From NCBI GenBank assembly GCA_938074565.1, contig CALJEQ010000006.1, forward strand, positions 434,001-498,000: DNA of 64,000 bases. Direction: 5' to 3'. Both the position numbers and the translations under genes were made by a program. Source of the DNA: an uncultured Alkaliphilus sp. (GTDB lineage Bacteria > Bacillota > Clostridia > Peptostreptococcales > Natronincolaceae). This document shows positions 53,651 to 62,977 of the stretch, piece by piece (within the stretch, counting starts at the first letter, position 1; each line of letters starts with the position of its first letter). The notes under the pieces are model-generated. The model saw nothing but the letters and a program-made list of their open reading frames with translations. It was not told the origin of the DNA and did not search any database.

Positions 53651-54598
53651 ATGGAAAAAATTTATGACGTTGTCATTATTGGTGCGGGGCCTGCGGGTTT
53701 ATCAGCAGGATTATATGCTGCAAGAGGAAAAATGTCCACATTGATATTAGAAAAATCTAAGACTGGCGGACAAATTGCATCTACTGAAGAAGTTGCAAAT
53801 TATCCTGGTTCAATTGAACATGCAACTGGACCATCTTTAGTGGCAAGAATGGTAGAACAATGTAAAGAGTTTGGGGCAGAGATGGATAAGGACACTATAA
53901 AGTCTGTTAAACTTGATGAAAAAATAAAAGTTTTAGTTGGAGAAAAAAATACATACTATGCTAGGTCAGTTATTGCAGCACCTGGAGCTACTCCAAGATT
54001 ACTAGATGTACCTGGAGAAAAAGAGTTTACAGGAAAAGGAGTTTCCTACTGTGCAACATGTGATGCAGATTTCTTTACTGATTTTGAGGTGTTTGTTATT
54101 GGTGGTGGAGACTCAGCAGTAGAAGAAGCATTGTTTATGACTAAATTTGCTCGTAAAATAACAATTGTTCATAGAAGAGAAGAGTTAAGAGCAGCTAAAT
54201 CAATTCAAGAAAAGGCCTTCAATCATCCTAAAATAGACTTTATGTGGAACACTGCCATTAAAGAAATTAAAGGTGATGGAGTAGTTGAAGCAGTTACTTT
54301 TGAAAACTTAGTAACTGGAGAAATTACAGAACATCAAGCCCATGAAGATGATGGTACTTTTGGAATCTTTGTATTTGTTGGTTATTTACCACAAACAGAA
54401 ATTTTTAAAGACTTATTAGATATGGATAAGGCTGGATACTTTATTACAGATGATAATATGAAAACTAATATTCCTGGTGTCTTTGCAGCGGGAGACTGTC
54501 GAGTAAAATCTTTAAGACAAGTGGTTACAGCAGTATCAGATGGGGCAATAGCAGCTGTTCAAGCTGAAAAATATATTGAAAATGCATTCCATGAATAA
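53651..54598 (+). CDS. trxB: Thioredoxin reductase of the glycine reductase system
   Basis: A 315-residue flavoprotein with FAD motif VVIIGAGPAGLSAGLYAARG, the redox-active pair in YCATCDADFF, the NAD(P) motif FVIGGGDSAVEEALF followed by IVHRRE, and the C-terminal FAD motif GVFAAGDCRVKSLRQ. It reduces the thioredoxin encoded next, which in turn reduces the selenoprotein GrdA. ATG 53651 follows AAGGAGTGG; the in-frame GTG at 53642 lies inside that site. Confidence 0.95.
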   Translation: MEKIYDVVIIGAGPAGLSAGLYAARGKMSTLILEKSKTGGQIASTEEVANYPGSIEHATGPSLVARMVEQCKEFGAEMDKDTIKSVKLDEKIKVLVGEKNTYYARSVIAAPGATPRLLDVPGEKEFTGKGVSYCATCDADFFTDFEVFVIGGGDSAVEEALFMTKFARKITIVHRREELRAAKSIQEKAFNHPKIDFMWNTAIKEIKGDGVVEAVTFENLVTGEITEHQAHEDDGTFGIFVFVGYLPQTEIFKDLLDMDKAGYFITDDNMKTNIPGVFAAGDCRVKSLRQVVTAVSDGAIAAVQAEKYIENAFHE

Positions 54599-54635
54599 TT
54601 AGTTAAAAATAGTTTATTCTAAGGAGGTGAAGTGG

Positions 54636-54953
54636 ATGTTAGCAGTTGATAAAGATACATTTGAAGCAGAGGTATTACAATCAGAAGGTTATGTATTAGT
54701 TGATTTTTGGAGTGATGGATGCGAACCATGCAAAGCCTTAATGCCAGATATTGAAGCATTAGAAGAAGCGTATGGTGCTCAAATCAAGTTTGTAAAACTT
54801 AATACAACTCAAGCTAGAAGATTAGCTATTAAAGAGAAGGTGTTGGGTTTACCAACCATCTCTATGTATAAAGATGGTGCTAAAATTGAAGAATTAACTA
54901 AAGAAGATGCAAACAAAGAAAATATTGAATCAATGATCAAGAAATTTATTTAG
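54636..54953 (+). CDS. trxA: Thioredoxin with a Gly-Cys-Glu-Pro-Cys active site
   Basis: A 105-residue thioredoxin. The active site reads [16 protein letters not shown] in place of the common WCGPC; this CEPC form is a known trait of thioredoxins tied to glycine reductase. The cis-proline loop is [11 protein letters not shown]. It carries electrons from TrxB to GrdA. ATG 54636 follows AAGGAGGTGA. Confidence 0.95.
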   Translation: MLAVDKDTFEAEVLQSEGYVLVDFWSDGCEPCKALMPDIEALEEAYGAQIKFVKLNTTQARRLAIKEKVLGLPTISMYKDGAKIEELTKEDANKENIESMIKKFI

Positions 54954-54962
54954 GGTTAACAT

Positions 54963-54978
54963 GGGCCTGAAAAGGCCC
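54963..54978 (+). other. Small GC-rich hairpin between trxA and grdE
   Basis: GGGCC (54963-54967) pairs with GGCCC (54974-54978) around a six-base loop. Only TT follows, so it is more likely an mRNA processing or stability element, or a partial attenuator, than a full terminator. Confidence 0.55.
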
Positions 54979-55004
54979 TTGATAAATAAAGGGAGGTGAA
55001 GCTT

Positions 55005-56291
55005 GTGCGATTAGAATTAGGAAAAATCTTTATTAATGATGTACAATTCGGTAACACAACTAAGGTTGAAAATGGAGTGTTATTCATTAACAAAGATGAA
55101 ATGATCCAAGAAATTGGAGGAGATGAGCACATTAAGAGTATTGAGATTGAACTGGCTCATCCTGGTGAAGAGGTAAGAATAACACCAGTAAAGGATGTTA
55201 TCGAGCCAAGAGTTAAAGTAGAAGGACCGGGAGGAATTTTTCCTGGAATATTAAGTAAGGTTGATACAGTTGGTACAGGTCGCACTCATGCATTAAAAAA
55301 TGTTGCGGTTGTTACTGCTGGTAAAATCGTTGGTTTCCAAGAGGGAATCATTGATATGACAGGTCCTGGTGCAGATTATACACCCTTCTCAAAACTACAC
55401 AATGTAGTTGTGATCGCTGATCCTATCGATGGTTTAAAACAGTATGACCATGAAGCAGCTGTAAGAATGATTGGATTTAAAGCTGCTGCTTACCTTGGTA
55501 AAATTGCTAAAGATATACAACCTGATGAAGTAAAGGTATATGAAACTGAACCACTTTTAGAGTCAGTTAAAAAATACCCAGATCTTCCTAAAATAGGTTA
55601 TGTATATATGCTTCAAACACAAGGTCTTCTACACGATACCTATGTTTATGGAGTAGATGCTAAGAAAATTGTCCCTACACTACTTTATCCAACTGAAATT
55701 ATGGATGGTGCAATCATTAGTGGTAACTGTGTTTCTGCTTGTGACAAAAACCCAACCTATATTCACTTAAACAATGGAATTATTGAAGATCTTTACGAAA
55801 AGCATGGTAAAGAAATTAATTTTGTTGGTGTAATAATCACCAATGAAAACGTATACCTAGCAGATAAGGAAAGATCATCCAACTGGACTGCAAAACTTTG
55901 TAAATATTTAGGATTAGATGGTGTAATCGTTTCTCAAGAAGGGTTTGGTAACCCAGATACAGACTTAATTATGAACTGTAAAAAAATTGAAAACGAAGGC
56001 ATTAAAACTGTAATTGTAACAGATGAATATGCTGGTAGAGATGGGGCATCTCAATCTTTAGCAGATGCTGATGTTAAAGCTGACGCAGTTGTTACAAATG
56101 GTAATGCCAACGAAACCATTGTATTACCTCCAATGAAGAGATTAATTGGAACAACTAAATATGTAGATGTTATTGCAGGTGGTTTCGATGGAAGTTTAAG
56201 ACCAGATGGTAGTATTGAAGTTGAGATCCAAGCAATTACAGGTGCTACAAATGAAACAGGTTATGTAACATTATCTGCAAAAGGATTCTAG
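55005..56291 (+). CDS. grdE: Glycine reductase protein B, alpha/beta proprotein GrdE
   Basis: A 428-residue proprotein. It starts MRLELGKIFINDVQFG, as GrdE proteins do. Internal cleavage before a cysteine gives two subunits and a pyruvoyl group; here the site is Cys242 in ISGNCVSACDKNPTY. The pyruvoyl group binds glycine as a Schiff base, so that GrdB/GrdA can cut the C-N bond. GTG 55005 is chosen because GGGAGGTGAA (54991-55000) is correctly spaced; the GTG at 54996 lies inside that site. Confidence 0.95.
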   Translation: MRLELGKIFINDVQFGNTTKVENGVLFINKDEMIQEIGGDEHIKSIEIELAHPGEEVRITPVKDVIEPRVKVEGPGGIFPGILSKVDTVGTGRTHALKNVAVVTAGKIVGFQEGIIDMTGPGADYTPFSKLHNVVVIADPIDGLKQYDHEAAVRMIGFKAAAYLGKIAKDIQPDEVKVYETEPLLESVKKYPDLPKIGYVYMLQTQGLLHDTYVYGVDAKKIVPTLLYPTEIMDGAIISGNCVSACDKNPTYIHLNNGIIEDLYEKHGKEINFVGVIITNENVYLADKERSSNWTAKLCKYLGLDGVIVSQEGFGNPDTDLIMNCKKIENEGIKTVIVTDEYAGRDGASQSLADADVKADAVVTNGNANETIVLPPMKRLIGTTKYVDVIAGGFDGSLRPDGSIEVEIQAITGATNETGYVTLSAKGF

Positions 56292-56353
56292 TAGATAAAA
56301 TGTTAGATAATTTATTAGAACAGTATAAATAAAATAGAGGAAGGATGGTTAAA

Positions 56354-56824
56354 ATGTCTTTATTTGATGGAAAGAAAATCATCATTATTGGCGATAGAGA
56401 TGGTATTCCGGGCCCAGCTATCGAAGAATGTTTAAAGACCACTAGTGCGGAAGTATTATTTTCTGCTACAGAATGTTTTGTCTGAACCGCTGCAGGCGCT
56501 ATGGACCTAGAAAACCAAAAAAGAGTTAAGGATTTTACTGAGAAGTTTGGGGCAGAAAATGTCATTATACTTCTTGGAGCAGCTGAGGCTGAATCTGCTG
56601 GATTAGCAGCAGAAACAGTTACAAATGGCGATCCTACTTTTGCAGGTCCTTTAGCAGGAGTCCAGTTAGGACTTAGAGTATTTCATGCTGTAGAAGCAGA
56701 ATTTAAAGAAAATGTAGATGCAGGCGTATTTGACGATCAAATTGGTATGATGGAAATGGTACTAGACGTTGATGCAATTGCTGCGGAAATGAATGCAATA
56801 AGAAGTGAATTTACAAAATATTAA
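56354..56824 (+). CDS. grdA: Glycine reductase selenoprotein A
   Basis: A 156-residue selenoprotein. The frame from ATG 56354 is interrupted only by TGA at 56483, which is read as selenocysteine 44 in the motif TECFVU-TAAGAMD (C-x-x-U), exactly where GrdA carries it. The start [17 protein letters not shown] is typical. Sec44 takes the carboxymethyl group from protein B as a selenoether; Cys41 and thioredoxin then renew the selenol. The coding region after the TGA alone would be only 107 residues and lack the conserved start. Ribosome site AGAGGAAGG. Confidence 0.97.
56483..56485 (+). other. Selenocysteine codon of grdA
   Basis: In-frame TGA at codon 44. Only a weak local hairpin (CGC 56488-56490 with GCG 56496-56498) is visible just downstream, so the bacterial SECIS shape is unclear by eye. 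Confidence 0.93.
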
Positions 56825-56872
56825 TCCGATGAAAATAACAATTCCCGTTAAAATTTAGAGAGGGGGGAAACT

Positions 56873-58180
56873 ATGAGCAAAAAGAGAGTAGTTCATTATA
56901 TTAACCAATTCTTCGCAGGTATCGGTGGAGAAGAAAAGGCAGACATCAAACCTGAAATAAGAGAAGGTGTTGTTGGGCCTGGAATGGCATTAAATGCAGC
57001 AATGAAAGAAGAAGCTGAAATCGTTGCAACTGTCATTTGTGGTGACTCTTACTTCAATGAAAATGTAGAGGAAGCTAAAGCTGCTATCATTGAGATGATT
57101 AAGGGATACAACCCTGATTTGTTTATAGCAGGTCCAGCTTTTAACGCAGGTAGATATGGAGTAGCGTGTGGTACCATCGGTAAAGCTGTTGCTGATGAAT
57201 TACAAATTCCCGTATTATCTGGTATGTATATTGAAAATCCTGGTGCTGATATGTTTAAGAAAAGCATCTATATTGTTCAAACAGGTGATTCAGCTGCTAC
57301 AATGAGAAAAGCTGTACCTGATATGTCAGCTCTTGCGCTTAAAATGTTGAGGGGTGAGGAAATTGGCTCTCCAGAAGCAGATAAATATATTTCCAGAGGA
57401 ATAAGAAGAAATTACTTTGCTCAAGATAGAGGTTCTAAGAGAGCCGTTGATATGCTGTTAAAGAAGCTTAAAGGTGAAGAATTCGTTACAGAATATCCTA
57501 TGCCTGACTTCGATAGAGTAGAACCAAACCCAGCAGTAAAAGACTTAACTAAGTCTAAAATTGCATTGGTAACTTCTGGTGGTATTGTACCAAAGAATAA
57601 CCCAGATAGAATTGAATCTTCAAGTGCATCAAAATATGGTGAATACGATATTTCTGGATTTAATGACTTAACAGAAGCAGACCATGAAACAGCCCACGGT
57701 GGTTATGACCCTGTTTATGCTAATATTGACCCAGACAGAGTATTACCAGTGGATGTACTAAGAGACCTTGAAAAAGAAGGGGCTATTGGCGAGCTTTACA
57801 AATACTTTTATACAACTGTAGGAAATGGAACATCAGTTGCTAACTCTAAAGCCTTTGCCGCTGATTTTGCAAAAAAATTAAAAGCAGATGGCGTAGATGC
57901 AGTTATCTTAACCTCCACCTGAGGTACCTGTACACGTTGCGGTGCAACGATGGTGAAAGAAGTTGAAAGAGCTGGAATTCCAGTAGTTCACATTTGTACA
58001 GTAGTTCCAATCTCATTAACAGTAGGGGCAAACAGAATAGTTCCAGCAATCGCTATTCCACATCCATTAGGAAACCCTGCATTAGATGCTAATGAAGAGA
58101 AGAATTTAAGAAGAAAAATAGTGATGAAGTCTTTAGAGGCTTTAACAACAGAAGTAGACGGACAGACTGTTTTTGAATAA
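56873..58180 (+). CDS. grdB: Glycine reductase protein B, selenoprotein gamma subunit
   Basis: A 435-residue selenoprotein. The frame from ATG 56873 crosses TGA at 57920, read as selenocysteine 350 in the motif LTST-U-GTCTRCG (U-x-x-C), the signature of GrdB-type subunits. Earlier landmarks are the start KKRVVHYINQFFAGIGGEEK, GDSYFNEN and FIAGPAFNAGRYGVACG. The subunit removes the carboxymethyl group from the glycine Schiff base on GrdE and hands it to GrdA. GAGGGGGG precedes the start. Treating the part after 57950 as a separate gene would be wrong. Confidence 0.97.
57920..57954 (+). other. Selenocysteine codon of grdB with candidate SECIS hairpin
   Basis: TGA at 57920-57922 is followed after 12 bases by CGTTGC (57935-57940), loop GGT and GCAACG (57944-57949), a perfect six-base stem. 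An outer ACC/GGT pairing (57926-57928 with 57952-57954) is possible. The distance fits bacterial SECIS elements read by SelB. Confidence 0.8.
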
Positions 58181-58261
58181 TAGAATGCCGGTTGTTATCA
58201 GCAACCGGCTTTCAATATATTATAAATAAGTATGTTTTTAAATTCTATGGAGGTGAAATTA

Positions 58262-59800
58262 ATGGCATATGCAGTAGTAAAAGGTGGAGGTTTTGTTTTA
58301 ATTCATACACCTGACATGATTACCCATAACGGGACAACTCAAACTACAGAAAGATTGGTTAATCCAGATTCAGAGTACTTAAAAAAATTGCCTAATTATT
58401 ATCGTACTTATGAGGAAGTTATAAGCTATCCTCCAAATCAAGTTTATATTGGTACAATTAAGCCAGAAGACTTAAGAAGTTATGAAATGCCATGGTATAA
58501 GCAACAGGTTGAAGGAGCAACTCGAAATGGTAAGCATGGTGAAATCATGCCTCAAGAAGAATTCCTTGCTATGTTAAAAATGGTAGATGTATTTGACTTA
58601 GTTAAGTTAAATAAAGAATTTACAAACATGGTAAAGCCAAAATTTAATCAACATCCTTTAATGACTGAGGCGATGGTAGCTAAGCTTAAAGATGGAGATG
58701 ACATGGTAGAGATTGAAAAATATCTTAACGAACAACATGCAGAGCCACTATACCACGATAATAAATTAATAGGTTGTGTAAAAAGAGCCCATGATATTGA
58801 CCCTAACTTAAATGCTCATGTTATACTTGAAAACTTAATTGTTAAGGCTTCGGGAGTATTAGCATTTCAACATTTGTTAGATAAAAATAACATTGATGTA
58901 ACAACAATTGATTATGTTATTGAGTGTTCTGAAGAAGCCTGCGGAGATATTAATCAAAGAGGTGGCGGTAACTTTGCTAAGGCAATTGCAGAAACTGTAG
59001 GAGCAGTAAATGCAACAGGTTCTGACACAAGAGGTTTTTGTGCTGCACCAACCCATGCATTAATTGAAGCAGCAGCTTTAGTTCAAGCAGGAGTTTTTGA
59101 AAATGTGGTAATTGTTGCTGGTGGAGCTGTAGCAAAACTTGGTATGAATGGTAAAGACCACGTTAAGAAGGAAATGCCGGTATTAGAAGATGTAATGGGT
59201 GGATTTGCTGTTTTAATTAGTAAAAACGATGGAGTACACCCTATTCTAAGAACAGACCTAGTAGGAAGACACAAGGTAGGAACTGGTTCTGCACCACAAA
59301 ATGTTATTACAGCATTAATTACAGAACCACTAGATAAAGGTGGATTAAAAATTACTGATGTAGATAAGTATTCAGTTGAAATGCAAAATCCAGACATCAC
59401 AAAGCCAGCAGGAGCAGGAGATGTACCAGAAGCTAACTATAAGATGATTGCAGCCCTTGGAGTTAAGCGGGGTGAATTAGAAAGAACAGCAGTAAATACC
59501 TTTGTTGAAAAACATGGGATGCCGGGTTGGGCACCAACTCAAGGTCATATTCCATCAGGAGTACCATATTTAAGTCATGCAGTTGAAGCTTTCTTAAATG
59601 GAGAGATTCAAAGAACAATGATAGTTGGAAAAGGAAGTTTATTCCTAGGAAGAATGACAAATCAATTTGATGGAATTTCAATTGTAATGGAAAAGAATGA
59701 TGGTCAAACTGGTGACAAAGCAACAGGTGTGTCGGAAACTGAAGTTAAAACAATGATCGCAGAAGCAATGAGAAATTTTGCGTCCCATCTATTACAATAG
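58262..59800 (+). CDS. grdC: Glycine reductase protein C, beta subunit
   Basis: A 512-residue subunit of protein C. Its start MAYAVVKGGGFVLIHTPDMI is diagnostic. The fold is thiolase/FabH-like, with the cysteine region IDYVIECSEEACGDINQRGG and the block TRGFCAAPTHALIEAAALVQ. With GrdD it turns the carboxymethyl-selenoether of GrdA into acetyl phosphate, giving substrate-level ATP. ATG 58262 follows GGAGGTGAAA; the ATG at 58232 has no site. Confidence 0.96.
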   Translation: MAYAVVKGGGFVLIHTPDMITHNGTTQTTERLVNPDSEYLKKLPNYYRTYEEVISYPPNQVYIGTIKPEDLRSYEMPWYKQQVEGATRNGKHGEIMPQEEFLAMLKMVDVFDLVKLNKEFTNMVKPKFNQHPLMTEAMVAKLKDGDDMVEIEKYLNEQHAEPLYHDNKLIGCVKRAHDIDPNLNAHVILENLIVKASGVLAFQHLLDKNNIDVTTIDYVIECSEEACGDINQRGGGNFAKAIAETVGAVNATGSDTRGFCAAPTHALIEAAALVQAGVFENVVIVAGGAVAKLGMNGKDHVKKEMPVLEDVMGGFAVLISKNDGVHPILRTDLVGRHKVGTGSAPQNVITALITEPLDKGGLKITDVDKYSVEMQNPDITKPAGAGDVPEANYKMIAALGVKRGELERTAVNTFVEKHGMPGWAPTQGHIPSGVPYLSHAVEAFLNGEIQRTMIVGKGSLFLGRMTNQFDGISIVMEKNDGQTGDKATGVSETEVKTMIAEAMRNFASHLLQ

Positions 59801-59811
59801 GGGTGATCTAA

Positions 59812-60996
59812 ATGGCTGAAAATAAAGTATTAAAAGAAATGATTGGTAAAGTATTCAATGATATTGCTGATGCTATTGAAACTGGGCAATTTTCAAAATC
59901 CATCAGAATAGGTTTAACTACTCTTGGTAGTGAAAAAGGAGTAGAAAATCTTGTAAAAGGTGGAGAAATTGCCGCTAATCGTGGCGGTGGTTTTGAAGTA
60001 ATACTAATTGGCCCCAAAATAGATACTAAGCTACAACTGGTGGAAGCCAACACGGAAGAAGAAATGCATAAAAAAATGGAGGAACTATTGGACAATGGAA
60101 CAATAGATGCTTGCGTTACAATGCATTATAACTTCCCGATAGGTGTTTCAACTGTTGGAAGGGTAATTACACCTGGAAAAGGAAAAGAATTATTTATTGC
60201 CACCACAACAGGAACATCATCTCCCCATCGTACAGAAGCAATGGTTAAAAATGCCTTAAATGGTATTATTGCCGCTAAAGCTACAGGTATAGAAAACCCC
60301 ACAGTAGGTATTCTAAATGTCGATGGAGCTAGACAGGTGGAAAGAGCACTAAATGAATTGACTGCCAATGGATATAAAGTCAATTTTACTGAAAGTGGAC
60401 GTTCTGATGGTGGAGCTGTTATGAGGGGTAATGACCTGTTGGCAGGTACTCCAGATATTATGATTCAAGATACATTAACAGGAAACATATTAATGAAAAT
60501 GTTCTCTGCCTTTACAACAGGGGGAGACTATGAAGCAACTGGCTATGGTTATGGACCAGGAATTGGAGAAGGATATGACCGAACTGTATTAATCCTTTCT
60601 AGAGCCTCTGGAACACCAGTTGTTGCCAATGCCCTACAATATGCGGCAGACTTAGTAAGAGGAAACGTTAAAGAAGTTGCGAAAAGAGAATTTGCAGCTG
60701 CAAAGAAGGCAAAGTTAGATGAAATTTTAAAGTCCCTAACTAAAGATACGAAAAAAGCATCCACCGACGATGAAATTGTAACTGCTCCTCCTCAAGAAGT
60801 GGTAACAGGTTCAATTGCAGGAATAGACATTATGGACTTAGAAGATGCTGTTAAAGCTTTATGGAAAAAAGGAATATATGCAGAAAGCGGTATGGGCTGT
60901 ACAGGACCAATCGTTATGGTTAATGAAGATAAAATGACTGACGCTATAAATGTATTGGCTGATGCAGGTTTTGTTGCTAAAGAGTCTGCTTGTTAA
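59812..60996 (+). CDS. grdD: Glycine reductase protein C, alpha subunit
   Basis: A 394-residue subunit related to PlsX-like phosphate acyltransferases. It contains IGLTTLGSEKGVENLVKGGE, TTTGTSSPHRTEAM and, near the C-terminus, the acetyl-carrying cysteine Cys363 in SGMGCTGPIV. It splits the acetyl-thioester with phosphate to release acetyl phosphate. It is the last gene of the operon, 11 bases after grdC, and a strong terminator follows. No acetate kinase gene is seen nearby. Confidence 0.96.
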   Translation: MAENKVLKEMIGKVFNDIADAIETGQFSKSIRIGLTTLGSEKGVENLVKGGEIAANRGGGFEVILIGPKIDTKLQLVEANTEEEMHKKMEELLDNGTIDACVTMHYNFPIGVSTVGRVITPGKGKELFIATTTGTSSPHRTEAMVKNALNGIIAAKATGIENPTVGILNVDGARQVERALNELTANGYKVNFTESGRSDGGAVMRGNDLLAGTPDIMIQDTLTGNILMKMFSAFTTGGDYEATGYGYGPGIGEGYDRTVLILSRASGTPVVANALQYAADLVRGNVKEVAKREFAAAKKAKLDEILKSLTKDTKKASTDDEIVTAPPQEVVTGSIAGIDIMDLEDAVKALWKKGIYAESGMGCTGPIVMVNEDKMTDAINVLADAGFVAKESAC

Positions 60997-61001
60997 TAAA
61001 G

Positions 61002-61037
61002 AAAATCCCTTGACTTAGTTTAGGTCAAGGGATTTTT
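61002..61037 (+). terminator. Terminator of the glycine reductase operon
   Basis: AAAATCCCTTGAC (61002-61014) pairs with GTCAAGGGATTTT, followed by T residues. Confidence 0.92.
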
Positions 61038-61208
61038 ATGCATAAAAGACAAAGACGATTAATAGAATGTATGGACAAGTAAGAATATAAAAAAGGTGTA
61101 AGATGCAAAATTTATGCCAACAATTTGAAATTACACATAATATCTTTATTATTTAATTAATAAATGTTATAATAGGTTTAATAACTAAAAAGGTGAGGAT
61201 GGTTAAAC

Positions 61209-62603
61209 ATGAGAATGGGTTATAATTTACAACTAGAACAATCACAAAAATTAATTATGACGCCACAACTTCAACAGGCAATTAAAATACTTCAATTAAA
61301 TGCAATAGAACTAGATCAATTTATTCAAAAAGAAATTGAAACCAATCCCTTTTTAGAATTAAATGAAAACTATGAAACAGATTATGAAAAGAATATTAAA
61401 GAAATAAAAAGGGATAAGGTTAAAGAAATTGACTGGAAAGAATATAGTGATGACTATCATAGCAGAGGAGACAGTTTTAGTAAAGGTTCTTACTCTGGTG
61501 AAAACGATTTCAATTACGAAAATATGGTATCTGAAAAACCCACCCTACAAGATTATTTAATGTCTCAATTTCACTTAACTATTTTAAATAAAAAATATCA
61601 TCAAGTAGGTGAGTATATTATTTATAGTTTAGATGAAAATGGATATCTAAATTTAGCAATAGATGAAATCGTCAAGGAGTTTGACTTGGAAGTAAAAGTT
61701 GTAGAGAATATATTAAAGGTAATACAAACCTTTGATCCTCCAGGGATAGCAGCACGAAACTTAAAAGAATGTTTGTTAATACAGTTGTCGCATCTTGGTA
61801 TAGACTATCCAAAAGCATATGAGGTAATAGAAAAATATCTGGAAGAAATTGCTGATAATAAGTACCCCCATGTGGCAAAAAAACTGAATGTTTCAGTTGA
61901 GGAAGTGCAAAAAATATGCGATTTAATTAGAACTTTAGAGCCTAAACCTGGAAGAAAGTTTTCATCCTTCAACCACACATACATTGTACCCGATGTAGTG
62001 GTGAAAAAGGTAGGGCATGAATATATAATAGTTGTTAATGATTATAATGGGCCTCGTTTAATGATTAGAGAAGATTACCGAAAAATGTTACTCTCTAATG
62101 ATGAAAATTCTGAAACAGTGAAATACATTAATGATAAATTAAATTCTGCCAGTTGGCTTATTAAAAGTATAGAACAAAGACAACAAACAATCTACAAAGT
62201 TGTGGAAATGATTATAAGAAGACAAAAAGATTTTTTTGAATATGGTAAAAAGTTTTTAAAGCCTATGACATTAAAGGAAATTGCTGAAGAAATTAATGTT
62301 CATGAATCTACTGTAAGTAGAGCAACCAATGGAAAATATGTTGAAACACCCATTGGAACCTTTGAATTAAAATACTTTTTCACCAGTGGAATAGAGGGAG
62401 ACAATGGTGAAGGGGTGTCAGCAGAAAGTGTGAAGAGTTTTATTAAAGAAATTATTGAAGGAGAGAATCCTAAAAAGCCATTAAGTGATAGTAAGATTAC
62501 AGATCTATTATCTGCTAAAGGGATGACCATTTCTAGAAGAACAGTAGCTAAATATAGGGATGACCTATTAATACCGCCGTCATCAAAAAGAAAGAGATTC
62601 TAA
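61209..62603 (+). CDS. rpoN: RNA polymerase sigma-54 factor
   Basis: A 464-residue sigma-54. Region I is the Gln/Leu-rich LEQSQKLIMTPQLQQAIKIL and following helix. The core-binding domain is in the middle, with the phrase FDPPGIAARNLKECL. The C-terminal DNA-binding part has the helix-turn-helix KEIAEEINVHESTVSRATNG and the RpoN box ISRRTVAKYRDDLLIP. It recognises -24/-12 promoters and needs enhancer-binding ATPases, none of which is in the window. In Firmicutes rpoN often stands next to cggR, as here. ATG 61209 or 61215 could be the start; GGTGAGG lies upstream. Confidence 0.95.
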   Translation: MRMGYNLQLEQSQKLIMTPQLQQAIKILQLNAIELDQFIQKEIETNPFLELNENYETDYEKNIKEIKRDKVKEIDWKEYSDDYHSRGDSFSKGSYSGENDFNYENMVSEKPTLQDYLMSQFHLTILNKKYHQVGEYIIYSLDENGYLNLAIDEIVKEFDLEVKVVENILKVIQTFDPPGIAARNLKECLLIQLSHLGIDYPKAYEVIEKYLEEIADNKYPHVAKKLNVSVEEVQKICDLIRTLEPKPGRKFSSFNHTYIVPDVVVKKVGHEYIIVVNDYNGPRLMIREDYRKMLLSNDENSETVKYINDKLNSASWLIKSIEQRQQTIYKVVEMIIRRQKDFFEYGKKFLKPMTLKEIAEEINVHESTVSRATNGKYVETPIGTFELKYFFTSGIEGDNGEGVSAESVKSFIKEIIEGENPKKPLSDSKITDLLSAKGMTISRRTVAKYRDDLLIPPSSKRKRF

Positions 62604-62604
62604 C

Positions 62605-62633
62605 AAAAATCGGGGAAATTCCCGATTTTTTTT
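62605..62633 (+). terminator. Terminator of rpoN
   Basis: AAAATCGGG pairs with CCCGATTTT around GAAATT, followed by eight T residues. Confidence 0.92.
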
Positions 62634-62855
62634 GTTTTTTTATATAGAAAAGTTATATTTACGTGATTAAAAACACATTGATATACAGTAGGTGTTTAAC
62701 AAAAAATATTAAAAAATAAGAATTTTAGAGACTTTTGATATAATATATAAAATAATTATATTCTATTTTGTGTATAAATATAAAATGGTAAGTCAATAAA
62801 ATTCACTAGCTTCAGTTTCTTAATATAAATTTCTAAAATTTTTCAACAAAAGAGA

Positions 62856-62884
62856 TTGATTATTGGAATATAGTGTTATATAAT
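62856..62884 (+). promoter_or_regulatory. Sigma-A-type promoter of cggR
   Basis: TTGATT (62856-62861), a 17-base spacer and TATAAT (62879-62884). Confidence 0.65.
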
Positions 62885-62977
62885 AAATTTGTAGTGAAGT
62901 TCATTTTTTTTACAGCAATAGGGACATAATATGCATATGTGGGACTTCATTAGTCCATGCAACAGGGGAGGTAAAAG

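Larger units (their letters stand above)
62604..62977. other. Intergenic region between rpoN and cggR
   Basis: The 374-base gap holds the rpoN terminator, a promoter (62856-62884) and a small hairpin, GGACT (62942-62946) with AGTCC (62952-62956), just before the cggR ribosome site. The hairpin may be part of the autoregulated leader. The rest is AT-rich without visible structure. Confidence 0.6.

Noticed and set aside
56501..56824. A separate gene starting at ATG 56501 with grdA taken as broken
   Set aside because: The TGA at 56483 is in the conserved selenocysteine position of GrdA and the frame is intact on both sides.
57950..58180. A separate 76-residue gene after grdB
   Set aside because: It is the C-terminal end of grdB behind the selenocysteine codon at 57920, in the same frame.
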